Below are positions 11,501 to 21,045 of a DNA stretch of 64,000 nucleotides, one piece after another. The notes beneath the pieces were generated by a model. That model worked only from the letters and a program-made list of their open reading frames with translations. It ran no database searches and was not told where the DNA came from. This DNA is from Gordionus sp. m RMFG-2023 (Eukaryota > Nematomorpha > Gordioida > Chordodea > Parachordodidae): NCBI RefSeq assembly GCF_954871325.1, contig NC_088775.1, forward strand, positions 9,587,561 to 9,651,560, written 5' to 3'. How positions within the stretch are numbered: the stretch's first letter is position 1; the number at the start of each line of letters is the position of its first letter. Both the position numbers and the translations under genes were made by a program.

Positions 11501-14500
11501 TATCACGCGGGTCCTAAATCGACCCCTATTATTCAATCTAAACTTTTTTATGATCCGGGCCAACACATCTTCGTCCACTTTTCCAAAATCCAAATATCCT
11601 AAAGATGGATTAGTATCAGGGCTAAATATTATTTTTTTTAATATAAAACAATTTAGAAGTAATTATAACAACATATAGTGCTGTTTAAAATATCTGGTTA
11701 CATTTTTTTTATATTTCCAAAAATAATAACAAGTAATAAGTTGCTATTTTTTTTCTCGAATGCAACGACAAAGGCAACCAGCCATATATGAATAAGACAT
11801 CAAAGTTATTTTTTAAAATATTAATATTCATTTTTTTTAAATCATGTAAATTTATTTAAAAAATTCCTATCATAATATTTAAAACACTATAAAAATTAAA
11901 AATACAATTTCATAATTGGGTTCCCAAAAAGGAACTATAATTATATCTAAAAATTTCTATTTTTTGGCGTATTTATAAAAATTCTTTAGCTTTGTTTGTA
12001 AAAAGCAGGATTTTTTTGCCTATTTTTTTTAAAAAAACTTATAAAATTAGCTGTTTGTGAAAGTCACTATTATCTTTACATAATGATTTACCCAAATCCT
12101 ATGTCTCATTTATACCAAGTGCTACATTAAAGCGTTTGTTTAGTCTAAGGAAGCTTATTTTTAAAAAGCGCTTTTTTCTAAACACCAATTTAGAAAATAG
12201 TTTATTGTTAAAAATAAAATATAAAAAAAAATATTAAGCCCTAAAATATTATATTGTTATATTTACGCAAATAAAAGTTTGTGACTGAAACAGTTACAAA
12301 ATATAACTTTTAACGACATTATGGTAAAGTTCGAAATGGCACTCTTAGATATAATGCTATATATAACATGGAAGATAAATAGATAAGTAATTTAAGCAAA
12401 TACTAAAATGTTTAGAAAATAATTTTCAATTTATTTTTGATCCAATATTAACATTTTGATTTGAATCATGAATATTTTTTTTAATCTATCATTCTGATAT
12501 ATCGAACCGATATTTTAAAAATAAATGAACGAGCATGCCTTACGCAATATAAAAAGATGGGTGCCTACATATCTAGCTATAGTGTAGCTAAAAATAATTC
12601 TTAGATAATTAAATTTTAATCGAAATTTATATTAAATTATATTTTTATCATTTGGCACAACTGGATAGACCACTAATTGGGATAAATTCCGATGCAATAG
12701 AGGATTATACTAGATAATAAGTGCCAGATATTATGTCCAGTGGTTAGTAATAAAAAAAATAAAGTATTTCTTGATTTTTGTAAATTAAAATAAAAGAAAA
12801 TTTAAAAAAAAAAGATCCCCCTCCTTCCTTCACTCAGGATGAATGGTCGTACCCCTCCATTCCAAGCCAGATGTTACCTGGGGACGAAACCCTATACAGT
12901 AATAAAGGTCAATTTAAAGAAAAAAATGTTAAGTAAATTATACCCTAATAAATTCCACTTTAAATCAAAGTCGTCAATGGTATCATTTTTTGGCTCAATA
13001 TTTTGGTTGTTATTTTCGTCGGGATGGTCAGCTGGCTCTACTTAAATTATGATTAAAATAAAATAGATACAATCAACTCGGATATAAAGTAAAACATGTC
13101 TAATTTGGACACCGTTCAAATTAATTTTTTAGAATTGTTTGATTTTTTATTATTTTGGTAAAGATGTAACAAAAGGGTGGGAAATTTCGCTCCTCATCAA
13201 AAATTTGACTGCTCTCATAAGTTAATATTATTTTATGCTAATAAAAAAAATTCCCTCAACCCCCCCCCCTCCTCCAATGTAACAAAGATATCACTTAAAA
13301 ACAATAATTTGAAAGAAAAATAAGCATATTAATGATTTTCTAAAAATAGGGACCAAGATTCAAATTTTTAAATAAAAAGCATTTTTTTATAAAAAAAAGT
13401 GAAAACTCTAAATTATTTTTTATAAAAATATTAAAGGTTTACAATATGTGGACTTAAAGACTTACAATAAAATTTACGGGCCTATGGCTCCCTCTATAAG
13501 AAACTCCTGAATGCGGCTATGCATTTGGGATTTATTTTTGAAAAACTTTTTAACTCTTACTTTTCTTTAGCTTTCATCAATCAATTCGTCACATTTTTGA
13601 CGCAATAAGATATTTAAAAAACAGCTTTCACATAGGACAAAAATAATAGTAAAAAAACTAACTTGTATCCCTGGTGGATAGTGTGGAGTTTTGAGTTACT
13701 AATGTTTTTCGAGGGTTCTTTGCCTTTTTTTATATTTAAATTTATGTAAATTAAATTATTGGATGTTTCGTCAAAATAAATAACTTACCTCTTCCTCGTG
13801 CGTCCTCATATATGCGTCGTATAAAGGAGTCAATTCTTGCTCCAATAATTTAAGGCATTCCTCCATTTTTTCTTTGGAGTCCGTGTTACATCTTTTTATT
13901 CGCAACAAGATTCCGCATCTGCTCAAAACTTGGTTATCAGAACGAGAGGGTAGCAAAGCGGTCAACTTTGACCATACGAATCCATGTGTTTTAACAAATT
14001 TCAAAATTCTAGCATCTTCGACGCAATTCCAACTCCCGAATTTTAATGTGGGATTAAGAATATTTTGATACCTGTGTTTTGAATCGGTAACAAAAATTTA
14101 AAAAAAATTAACATTTCTATTTCGTGTAATTTTATAATCAATTAATTGGACCCATCATTGTCCTTAAGCTCGTGAGAAAAATGGTTTTTTGGGGAGGATA
14201 TGATGAACATCCGGTTATAACTAGCATATAGAGAAAAATTTCAAAATTAAATTATCCGACCCTCAAAAATTTTTTATCGTGCTAAATAATGTTTGTTATC
14301 TTCCCCTTAGAAAAAAATTACTTTTTCCTAAGGTGTAATAAAAAACTGACTGTTATTTGATCTTGCCAAACGACATATTTTTTTAAAACAAATCTATTTT
14401 CGGTGGTTATTAAAATGAGTGTTATTAAACGGCTCATGTTGAGCCAATTTTTAAAAATGGCTAACTCAATATTTTATTAGGAATAATATTATGCAAGCCT

Positions 14501-17500
14501 TAAGATTTTGCTCATAGATGGCACAAATGAACATATTAACGAAATCTCAAGGCTTAGGCAATATTTTTCTGGCTAAAATATTTAGTTAGCCGTTTTTAAA
14601 AGTCGGCTTAAATCGAGCAGTTTAACAACACTAATTAAAACTATTCTTAATAATTGAAAAATAATTTTATTTTATAAAAAAAACCATTTAAATTTATTAA
14701 AATGAAGAAATTATCACAAAACCATATTGATTTTTGAAAAGTAAAATTGTTAAAAATAACACTCATGCGTGATGACCTAAGAAAATAAAATGCAGATTTT
14801 TTTTAAAAAAAACCTATTCATACATTGAGCCTCATTTCTGCTGGGCAAGAGCTGCGATACTTTACTCCACACCATGCCACATTTATCGACGGCATCTAGT
14901 AATAACTAAAAATAATTTATTATTTTATAAATGGTGGGTACAAATTTCTAACGATTAATCCTTAATTAAAATGCTGTCTAGTCTGTCGAGAAATGAAATC
15001 GGCTTTTATTATGTTTTTTATTTTATTTTTTTAAATCAAGAGATTTTCATAATATTTAAAAAAATCGCTAATTTTTTTCTAGAAAATTCTTACCCCCCTC
15101 TCCCTTCCCAATTATTAGGTAATTAATTTTAGAAATAAAATTTTTGGAAAAATTTGACAAATTTTTTTTTCCGTCTCCTAGTTTTTTTTTGTCGCAAGCG
15201 GTATTTGGTCCAAGTTGTGAAGCAGTAAATAGTATATATATATTTATTGTACCACAGAATATCATAAAAATGACTGAATTTACTAGGGATGTACCGATAT
15301 TTTATATCGGATCGGATCGGGCTGATATTTCGCTCATTTTAAAATATCGGTTATTGGCAAATATTATAAAATTTTCCGATCCGATATAAAATGGCGCTTT
15401 TAACAAAATTTAAAAAAAATTATATCTAAAAAACCATTTATTTTTATAAATAAAATCGAAATACATTTTTATGTTTAATTTTTTTAATAGAAATAATTAG
15501 TTAATAAACATTCTGCAATATAGTTATTTTTTCGCATCTGTTTAAAAAAGTGTTCATTAATCTCTTCAGTATCTGTTTTTAGTGATGCTAGTGATATTAA
15601 CAGTCCCCATCACCGCCGACATATCTCTGATATAAAAAGAATTCGATATATTAATTTTAAATATTAATTTCAAATTTCATAATATATTTTTTTATTACTA
15701 ATTATGTAAATAGATTAATGTTATTACTTATTATATAAATAATAGCAATTGAATTGAATATAAACTATAACTGACCATTATAATATATTTAAATGACATA
15801 TGTTATGGTATAGTAAAATTATAGATGTTGTACTAATAAAAAGTATATTAAAAATTAAAACCGGTATCTTTGCAGAATACAAAATTAGATATGATATCGG
15901 ATCGGTTATCGGCCGATATCAATTTAATATCTGAAATATCGGATCGGATCGGCCTCCAAAAAGTGGTATCGGTACACCCCTAGAATTTACCAAAAATAAA
16001 TGTTTCTCCTTTCTTCCAACTTTGCATAAAATTATGTTTGCCGGTAAAAGATGTTGAACGAAATTATAATTTCTTGAGAATTTTTTATCAGTGATTCGGC
16101 TATATTTATAATAATATAAATGTTCTCTTCTCTCATTTTAGAATTACCTTATAAAAGATACATTTACGGTTCCATAAATTATGACCTTCAATTTCAAAAA
16201 TTGTTATTAGACAAGTTGATTCAACAAAATTGATGATCTATCTCATTTTCGTCACCTTAGCTGGAAACCATTAATTAGTATCATGATGAATAATACAATC
16301 ATAACATATATCCTTTGTTGAGCATCATATTATTGTCATCAGCTGGATTATTTAAAATATCTGATCATCAGGCGGAGAGTTGTGTGATATTGGATTAAAT
16401 AGCAGAGCTTAAACCCCTATACCAAACCTGACTAAAGATTTTAAAATATTTGAGCCGAGTTTATAAAATTAACTTAAAAAAAACTTGCCGAATGATAAAA
16501 AAATGAGCTTTAAAGCTTTTTCCCGTCCAATCCGAAAATCTATAGGACCAGCCTGGCCTTCGGGCTGGATTGGACCGATCTGCCACCACCTCTAATCTCC
16601 ATCACAATATATCAAAAAAATGTGTTTTAGCGATTTTTTATAATAGGCAATTAAGTTTTAAAATGTATCATGATTTACAACTTTTTAAAAATGGATTACA
16701 AAGGTGCAGTGCAGTCCATTATTACAATCCAGGAATGCTATTATTGGCTAATGAGCATCACGTTATGTTATATGATAATTTTCAAAAAGTAAAATTTTAC
16801 TCATTTTGTCAATTGAAATAAGATTTTTTTAAAAAAAGACAAGATTCTCACCAGCTTCTACTCTCACAATTAAGAAATGTCAGCAATTAGATTAATAATA
16901 TCAAAATAAAATATTTAAAAAAACAAATGTAATTATGCTAACTTTGTCTTCTCTCTCGTCCCATTTCCCGGATTTAATTTCGGGATCCACAGATCTCTTG
17001 TAATGTTTGACCATTTGCACATAGTTTTTGTGAGGAAAATATTTGAACACGTGATTCCATAAAATACGCTGACCAACCTTGTATTCGGAAACCAGTTCTT
17101 TCAACTTTTGGTCTTCTGCTAGAGTCCAACTAAAATAAGAAACAATGGTATAATTAATCAAACTAAATTTTAAATAAAAAATGATCCTTCACATTAGAAA
17201 GTCCATAGGCCGGGCAAAAAAAATATCGCGCTGGGCTGGACATATTGTACAAAATACTTTTTGGGCGGGTCTAAAGTTTTGGAAAATGATTTTTAAAGTT
17301 GATAATTAGTAGGGCTATGCCGATATTAAACATCGAATAGAATCGGCGATGATATTTAGCGTTTTCCAAAAATATCGGATCGGTCCGATACCTGTAAAAA
17401 CCGATCTGATCTTTTTACTTTTCTTTTTTTGTTATTTTATGTATATTTATTTTACATTAATAATATTTTCTGAATAATTTTTTTAAACAATACAAATGCA

Positions 17501-19237
17501 CAACACCTCTTAAATTTTATTTATTTTTTGAAATAGATTTATAATATTTTAAAAGTTTTTTATAAAAATAGAAAGGAATACCCAAAGTTTTATTTATTTT
17601 AAATCTTTTTAAATAATAGCGACAATTTTATTATTTATACTTTAAATAAAAGATTTTTTTAAAATATGGTATCTGAATTATGGAAATATTTTACAAAAGA
17701 CAAAGATAATTTTGCAAAATGCATTATTTGCGGAATTCAAATTTCTCGGGGAGGAATAATGAAAAATTCATTTAATACTACCAATATCCGTAAACTTTTT
17801 TAAAATTATTGCAGAAAAAAAAATTAATTCAATGCATAATTCGATTTTTTGCATAAAAATATTGATTTCTTAATTACATTTAGTTCAAAGGGATGTGGTG
17901 AAAAATCAATATAAATAACGGATCTGTGGATCGGCATAGCCCTAATAATTAGGCAAATTTATGTCGTTTTCCTTCATAAAAAAAAAATGTTAAAGCTTGT
18001 CGAAAAACCTCAATAAAAAATATTCCATGAGCCAGGTCAGACCGACCTCCGTCAAACTCGCATTCAAATTAAATGACAGTAAAATTTCATGATTGATTTG
18101 TTTAGATGGTCAAGCGAAGGCTATACTATATGATCACTCAAAGAGAACAATCGTTCATTGAATTTTTTTAATTTATTTAAATCAAAAACTCCCAAATTGC
18201 CAATATTATTGGACAATGGGATTGTCACTTTTCAGAGGTCTTAAAGCAATATATTCGTATTTTGCTTTTATCAGTTATATTATTGCTAATCATCAGATTA
18301 TAATTGTAAAAAAAGTAAACTCAGAAGAAGGCTAGAATAATTACTTACAAAATATTTTTTTAAAAAATAGAAGATTTCCATAAAAACAATATTATGTTGG
18401 TAGATATGAATTATTGCATATTATTTTATATTAAGTATGTATGAATTATGTCCAAAACCAGGAAATTTAATGCTAAAAAAATATATTCAGTATTCTTTTA
18501 GAAAAAGTTAGGTTTGCATTTGAAGGTAACTAAAAATAATGCGAGTGAGGGTTAATATAATATTAAAATGGGTGTCATTGCATTTTAATTAATATATCAT
18601 TACCCTTTAAAATGTTACAAGGATCTAAATTTGAATTTTCAATATCTTTTGTCCAATTTTAAAAAAATTATGATTATGGGCATTGGTGAGTTTGGGCCTA
18701 AATCATTTAGAAATCTAGTAATATCCTCTAAAAAGTAAGCAATAGAAAAATATAACCCTCATAATATAATGAATTAAAATGTGTACCCATTGCTCTCATC
18801 TTTCAAGTGTTTTTGGTACTGAGCCAGGCATTGATAGGGCTTTCGCTTAGTTCCCAATTCCTGAGAAATAGTTTGCCAATCATGCATCCCGTATTTTCTG
18901 ACTAACTCTTCTAAAGTTTCATTCTCTTTGTCGTCCCATTCCTTTTTGTTGATGGACGGTTTAAGATACAAGTCCCATAAACGTTTACACTGTTTAGAAC
19001 TTTTATTGCCAATGATCTGTTTTTCAATTATAATAATAATAATAGATATATTAAGATTCATAAAATTACAGTAGATATCATAAGCCAATCGATATTGTTA
19101 TTGCCGTCCAAGTCTTCCAAACTTTGCAGACTCACTGGGGATTCGCTCAGGGATTTGATAGCTTCGTCAATTTCTTTGAGCGATTTGCTGATCGCTGTTA
19201 TTTCTTCTTTGGTGACAGCGTTTTTCTTATCATCCAT
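5488..19237 (-). CDS. SNAPC4: SNAPC4-like (SNAP190) snRNA-activating Myb protein, about 12 exons
   Basis: Gene-level entry; exons are listed separately. In other animals SNAPC4 is the large subunit of SNAPc, which binds the proximal sequence element of snRNA promoters in the nucleus for Pol II and Pol III transcription. The first five exons encode the family signature of 4.5 Myb repeats: a half repeat (IDWLMIST...CKRLWDLYLKPSIN), then repeats around EWDDKENETLEELV..W..I, GWTLAEDQKLKELV, KWDEREDKLLLDAV..W and SWNCVEDARILKFV..W. The motif after the half repeat (KPSINKKEW...ELGTKRKPYQC) closely follows human HPSINKQEW...ELGTSRSAFQC, from memory. Intron phases match at every junction among exons 1-5 (0, 2, 0, 2) and among exons 7-12 (1, 0, 1, 1, 0). 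The exon 6-7 join does not match in phase, so one short exon is probably missing or a boundary is wrong. The C-terminal half (exons 6-12) is assigned by phase and position only. Confidence 0.85.
5954..6102. repeat. 149-bp MITE with long inverted ends, in SNAPC4 intron
   Basis: The ends are inverted: GTTTATAGTAAGCAAGATTC at left and GAATCGTGCTTACTATAAAC at right, with CTTAAGCGAATCG also mirrored inside. Related CGC/GCGAA words occur near 25.74-25.91 kb and 63.9 kb. Confidence 0.7.
7298..7734 (-). CDS. SNAPC4: Probable SNAPC4 exon 11 (basic, Ser/Pro-rich)
   Basis: Acceptor AATGAATGACAG|CTATCC (phase 1) and donor ACCAAA|GTATTT (phase 0). 145 codons of clearly coding composition: IPLSSGSLIKAAYKIKIKRK, KEGGGSRMLPPCLDAESRL, SSRPESNLTSTNANSYFRAS, HIKPTASQASRDERIKNAHR. 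No domain recognised; it looks like a disordered nuclear-protein tail. An in-frame ATG lies at the exon start, but the acceptor overlaps it, so I read it as internal. Confidence 0.68.
7850..8587. repeat. Palindromic MITE-family element, long copy
   Basis: The left end CAGTGTTGAAAACCTCGATT and right end TCAAAGTTTTTGGCAACACT are inverted and flank about 0.7 kb of AT-rich filler, in the intron between SNAPC4 exons 11 and 10. It belongs to the AACAACACT-ended family. Confidence 0.5.
8715..8858 (-). CDS. SNAPC4: Probable SNAPC4 exon 10
   Basis: Acceptor AAATATTAG|GTTTGG (phase 1) and donor GTCAAAG|GTTCGT (phase 1). 48 codons: LEYIQKEVSTGSSNIINIGG, NVLTPILLNPIDHVMPMDLN, LQNLNVK. Confidence 0.62.
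8990..9465. repeat. Element with GCGTTACT inverted ends
   Basis: GGCGTTACTTTTTATGTTAC near 9007 and AGTAACGCC, then GGCGTTACTTTTATGAGTAA near 9420-9455. It fills the intron between exons 10 and 9. Boundaries are approximate and no target duplication was found. Confidence 0.4.
9554..9842 (-). CDS. SNAPC4: Probable SNAPC4 exon 9
   Basis: Acceptor TTTTTACATAG|ATAGTG (phase 0) and donor AATGATA|GTATAT (phase 1). It encodes IVNRDIKIVPSIKNKHK, a hydrophobic stretch, then STDNTITKFLDHHSFLPPYK, WANLLYLKLSLETNARHLG and an acidic tail. A second donor 12 nt further on is also possible, but only this one matches the next exon's phase. Confidence 0.65.
9884..9972 (-). CDS. SNAPC4: Probable SNAPC4 exon 8
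   Basis: Acceptor ATTTTTAAAAG|CAAATT (phase 1) and donor CAACAA|GTTTGT (phase 0). 29 codons: NLMVRPMLTEKHQDQFNEEY, then NEIYGVIQQ. Codon composition is distinctly less AT-rich than the flanks. Confidence 0.62.
11479..11598 (-). CDS. SNAPC4: Probable SNAPC4 exon 7 (basic segment)
   Basis: Acceptor CCATCTTTAG|GATATT (phase 1) and donor AAGC|GTAATA (phase 1). It encodes LDFGKVDEDVLARIIKKFRL and a basic tail (NNRGRFRTRVITCKRTKK) that joins in phase to exon 8. Confidence 0.6.
12944..13035 (-). CDS. SNAPC4: Possible SNAPC4 exon 6 (acidic Asn-rich segment)
   Basis: An open frame PADHPDENNNQNIEPKNDT, then IDDFDLKWNLLG. It continues the acidic end of exon 5 in phase 0 if acceptor TAGAG|CCAGCT is used; GAG acceptors are uncommon. 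Donor TTAGG|GTATAA gives phase 2, which does not match exon 7 (phase 1). Boundary or neighbour therefore uncertain. Confidence 0.45.
13789..14071 (-). CDS. SNAPC4: SNAPC4 exon 5 (fourth Myb repeat and helical linker)
   Basis: Acceptor AAAACACAG|GTATCA (phase 2) and a consensus donor GAAGAG|GTAAGT (phase 0). It encodes YQNILNPTLKFGSWNCVEDA, then KFVKTHGFVWSKLTALLPSR and SDNQVLSRCG. A charged helical stretch ends in ...YDAYMRTHEEE. Confidence 0.87.
14418..14632. repeat. 215-bp palindromic MITE (best-preserved copy)
   Basis: Near-complete hairpin. The left arm AGTGTTATTAAACGGCTC runs on through ATGGCTAACTCAATATTTTA, and the right arm mirrors it (TAAAATATTTAGTTAGCCGT ... TTTAACAACACT). The halves meet in a short core (ATTTTGCTCATAGATGGCAC). 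In the intron between SNAPC4 exons 5 and 4. Confidence 0.75.
14814..14905 (-). CDS. SNAPC4: SNAPC4 exon 4 (third Myb repeat)
   Basis: A 92-nt exon, acceptor TTATTTTTAG|TTATTA (phase 0) and donor AATAG|GTTTTT (phase 2). It encodes LLLDAVDKCGMVWSKVSQLL, then PSRNEAQCMNR, the recognition helix of the third repeat. It joins in frame to exon 5 (NRYQNILNPTLKFG). Confidence 0.85.
15284..15982. mobile_element. hAT-type MITE with perfect 8-bp target duplication
   Basis: The inverted ends TAGGGATGTACCGATA / TATCGGTACACCCCTA are flanked on both sides by GAATTTAC (15276-15283 and 15983-15990). The 8-bp duplication and end sequence fit the hAT superfamily. Sub-terminal ATCGGATCGG repeats lie near both ends; the middle is AT-rich without a transposase frame. 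In the intron between SNAPC4 exons 4 and 3. Confidence 0.9.
16631..16788 (+). CDS. Possible exon of a nested plus-strand gene or retrocopy
   Basis: Inside the intron between SNAPC4 exons 4 and 3, opposite strand. Acceptor AATGTGTTTTAG|CGATTT and donor CAAAAA|GTAAAA enclose 52 open codons: IFYNRQLSFKMYHDLQLF, CSAVHYYNPGMLLLANEHHV, MLYDNFQK. The pattern resembles a beta-propeller blade, but I cannot name a family. Composition is more protein-like than neighbouring chance frames. No partner exon found. Confidence 0.3.
16943..17129 (-). CDS. SNAPC4: SNAPC4 exon 3 (second Myb repeat)
   Basis: Acceptor TTCTTATTTTAG|TTGGAC (phase 2) and donor GACAAA|GTTAGC (phase 0). It encodes WTLAEDQKLKELVSEYKVG...WNHVFKYFPHKNYVQMVKHY...VDPEIKSGKWDEREDK. 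The longer spacer before the second Trp and the (L/V)DPE(I/L)K linker are as in SNAPC4 of other animals. Confidence 0.88.
17310..17944 (+). mobile_element. Deletion-derivative hAT element with perfect 8-bp target duplication
   Basis: The ends TAGGGCTATGCCGATA / TCGGCATAGCCCTA are flanked by ATAATTAG on both sides (17302-17309 and 17945-17952). Sub-terminal ATCGGATCGG words relate it to the 15284-15982 MITE. It still holds the start of a transposase frame (next entry). In the intron between SNAPC4 exons 3 and 2. Confidence 0.9.
17666..17803 (+). pseudogene. BED zinc-finger fragment of hAT transposase
   Basis: A 45-codon frame, MVSELWKYFTKDKDNFAKC, then IICGIQISRGGIMKNSF and NTTNIRKLF, ending in TAA. 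The order S-x-x-W-x-x-F ... A-x-C-x-x-C ... T-x-N-x-x is the N-terminal BED finger of hAT transposases; the His pair of the finger is lost. Everything downstream (RNase-H-like core and dimerisation region) is missing, so this is a remnant that shows the parent was autonomous. Confidence 0.72.
18787..19016 (-). CDS. SNAPC4: SNAPC4 exon 2 (half repeat end and first full Myb repeat)
   Basis: Acceptor GAAAAACAG|ATCATT (phase 0) and donor AATGG|GTACAC (phase 2). It encodes KQCKRLWDLYLKPSINKKEW and then a full repeat with spaced Trp/aromatic residues (EWDD..., HDWQTISQELG, YQCLAQYQKHLK). This exon carries the best family match. Confidence 0.88.
19070..19237 (-). CDS. SNAPC4: SNAPC4 exon 1 (acidic N-terminus and start of half Myb repeat)
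   Basis: 56 codons from MDDKKNAVTKEE to ...NNNIDWLMIST, ending at donor ACT|GTAATT (phase 0). The frame stays open upstream to about 19310 without another ATG. A good acceptor (CTCTTTTTTTAAAAG) lies about 40 nt upstream, so an earlier exon or a spliced 5' UTR is possible. The start was chosen at the first in-frame ATG. Confidence 0.72.
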
Positions 19238-19525
19238 ATCAAACGTGTCCAATAATTTTTCTTTTCTTTTAAAAAAAGAGCATAAAGAGGTTACACAAAA
19301 ATATTTATATTAGAATTTCGGTTCAATTATTATAGGATCCATCTATAATTTTATATTACCACTCTTTTATAAACGCAGTAAACATTATTTAAAATTAAAG
19401 AGGGGACATTAGAGATATAACTTTGACCCTAATTCAATTTTAGACCAATAAGAAACGGAGGGGAGGGGGGGGGGGTGTATTTGATAAATGTTAAAGAAAT
19501 GCCTGCATATTATCTTATAACCAGG

Positions 19526-19677
19526 GTGGTCGATTATTAAAAACAACCCGATTAAGATATTAGCCAAAATAATATTATGTAAGCTTGGAGATTACGCTCA
19601 TCGTAAGATTTGGACCTCTATTTGCCAAATCTCGAGGCCTAAATTAACTTTGGCTAAATTGGTTTTTTTTAACAACC
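19526..19677. repeat. Palindromic MITE-family copy
   Basis: About 150 bp. GGTCGATTATTAAAAACAAC at left and its inverted relative near TTTTTTTTAACAACCTA at right, with TTAGCC / GGCTAA mirrored inside. It lies between SNAPC4 exon 1 and the LINE fragment. Confidence 0.5.
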
Positions 19678-19785
19678 TAAGTCAGTACCTTGTTTAAAAT
19701 GATTTTTATTTTCAAACCTGGAGAGTTCTATAATAACATTCAACTTATGAATTGTCAAATAATAGTATAGTATGTATCACAAATT

Positions 19786-20190
19786 GAAGGGAAAAATTTA
19801 CAGTTCCATAGTACAATCAACTATTCTATATAGTTCGGAAACATGGCCAACCAAAGAATCAGACGAGATAAGTCTACAAACTATGGGGATGAGAATGCTG
19901 AGGATGATTGCTGGGGTAGTACAAGAATACTAGGAAGTAAGGTAGTGCCCATTAAGACTAAGATAATGGTAAGCAGACTTAGGTGGTATAGGCACACAAT
20001 GGAAAGGCCTATGAACTACATAGGAAATAAGATTGAGAGTTTGGAAGTGATGGGTAAACGTAAAAGAAGAAGGCCAAAACTTCAATGGGGCCATAAAGTT
20101 AGAGTCAATATGAAGAAGTATAAATTAGATAGATAGGAAGGAGCTTACAACCAGAAAAGGTGAAAGCTAAAGAGAAAAAAAAAGAAGTAT
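19786..20190 (+). mobile_element. 3' end of an RTE/Jockey-like LINE, degenerate
   Basis: Two plus-strand frames together give the post-reverse-transcriptase tail of non-LTR elements. First comes KGKIYSSIVQSTILYSSETW ... MRMLRMIAGV; then, after a frame change near 19930, VSRLRWYRHTMERP, SLEVMGKRKRRRPKLQW. These match the usual (L)YG(T/S)E(C/T)W, RMLR.(M/I).G, SRLRW.GH and GK(R)RGRP..W blocks. The 5' part is absent, as in a truncated LINE copy. Confidence 0.78.
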
Positions 20191-20236
20191 AGTATGTATC
20201 CATATAATTTATTTTATCTTTAAAAAATTTTACAAA

Positions 20237-20741
20237 CTACTTTTTAATCAAAGGTTCACACTTGTTTTTCACTACGGCCGTTTCGATTAGTTTGATCATA
20301 GTATTGAAATCTTCATTGCACCCTAATTAAAAGTGAATATTTATGTTTTATAATTATTATAATATTATCATCAAAATATATATTATATCTTAAAGTACGA
20401 GCTCGCTAATATCAAAATATTTCTTACATTTTTTTTGGAATATCTTGAACAATAAGCTTTCTTATCGTAAATGTAGTCTTAAAACAGATTTATCATATAA
20501 ATACAAGGGATGCAAACCCTTCGATAAAAAAAAGTCCAGGTCCGGGTTCAATCAATCCATAACATGCTACATGATACTTATAAAAAGGCTGCCGAAATTT
20601 TATATTCGATCGTTCATAAAAAATGAAGGGGGGAGGGGCAGTGAAGGGGAGATTGTGATTACATCTTGAACGTTGGACATTGTTTGCTGAGACGACATTC
20701 AAAGATTCCCGTAAAGTCACGTCAACATTTTTCGGAGGTAT
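20237..20741 (-). CDS. Weak three-exon gene candidate, unknown product
   Basis: Three minus-strand pieces have good splice sites. 20741-20663: TTTATTAG|ATACCT to CAAGAT|GTAATC, IPPKNVDVTLRESLNVVSAN. 20477-20428: GTTTTAAG|ACTACA to AAAAT|GTAAGA, YIYDKKAYCSRYSKKN. 20322-20237: TTAATTAG|GGTGCA, CNEDFNTMIKLIETAVVKNK, then CEPLIKK and TAG. The first two join in phase 1. The third is open only in phase 1, whereas the second ends in phase 0, so a boundary is wrong, an exon is missing, or the gene is decayed. Spaced Cys residues are present, but no family is recognised. It lies upstream of SNAPC4 on the same strand. Confidence 0.35.
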
Positions 20742-20904
20742 CTAATAAAATTTCATAATTTTTATTAATAAAGGCATTTTTATAAGTTATTCGACAATAT
20801 AAACCAAAAAAACAGTTGGACCAGCTAATTAGGACAAAAAAATATAATTTTCTTCGACCGAACTTGAAATAATGAGTAGAGAGATGCAGGAACATCGATA
20901 TTTG

Positions 20905-21045
20905 ATATCGGCCAGTATCGACCACTACTTGGTATCTGTCAGTATGGATCGATACTTTGTATCTGTCAATATCGATCGATACTTTGTATCTGTTAGTATC
21001 GATCGATACTTGTCATTATCTGTCAGTACCAAATGTGACATGATA
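20905..21045. repeat. 27-bp tandem repeat (TATCGATCGATACTTTGTATCTGT)
   Basis: About four copies of a 27-bp unit containing the palindrome TATCGATCGATA and ending in TATCTGT. A diverged echo at 22060-22130 (CAATCGATACTTAATATTAT) suggests both are ends of one degenerate element. Confidence 0.65.
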
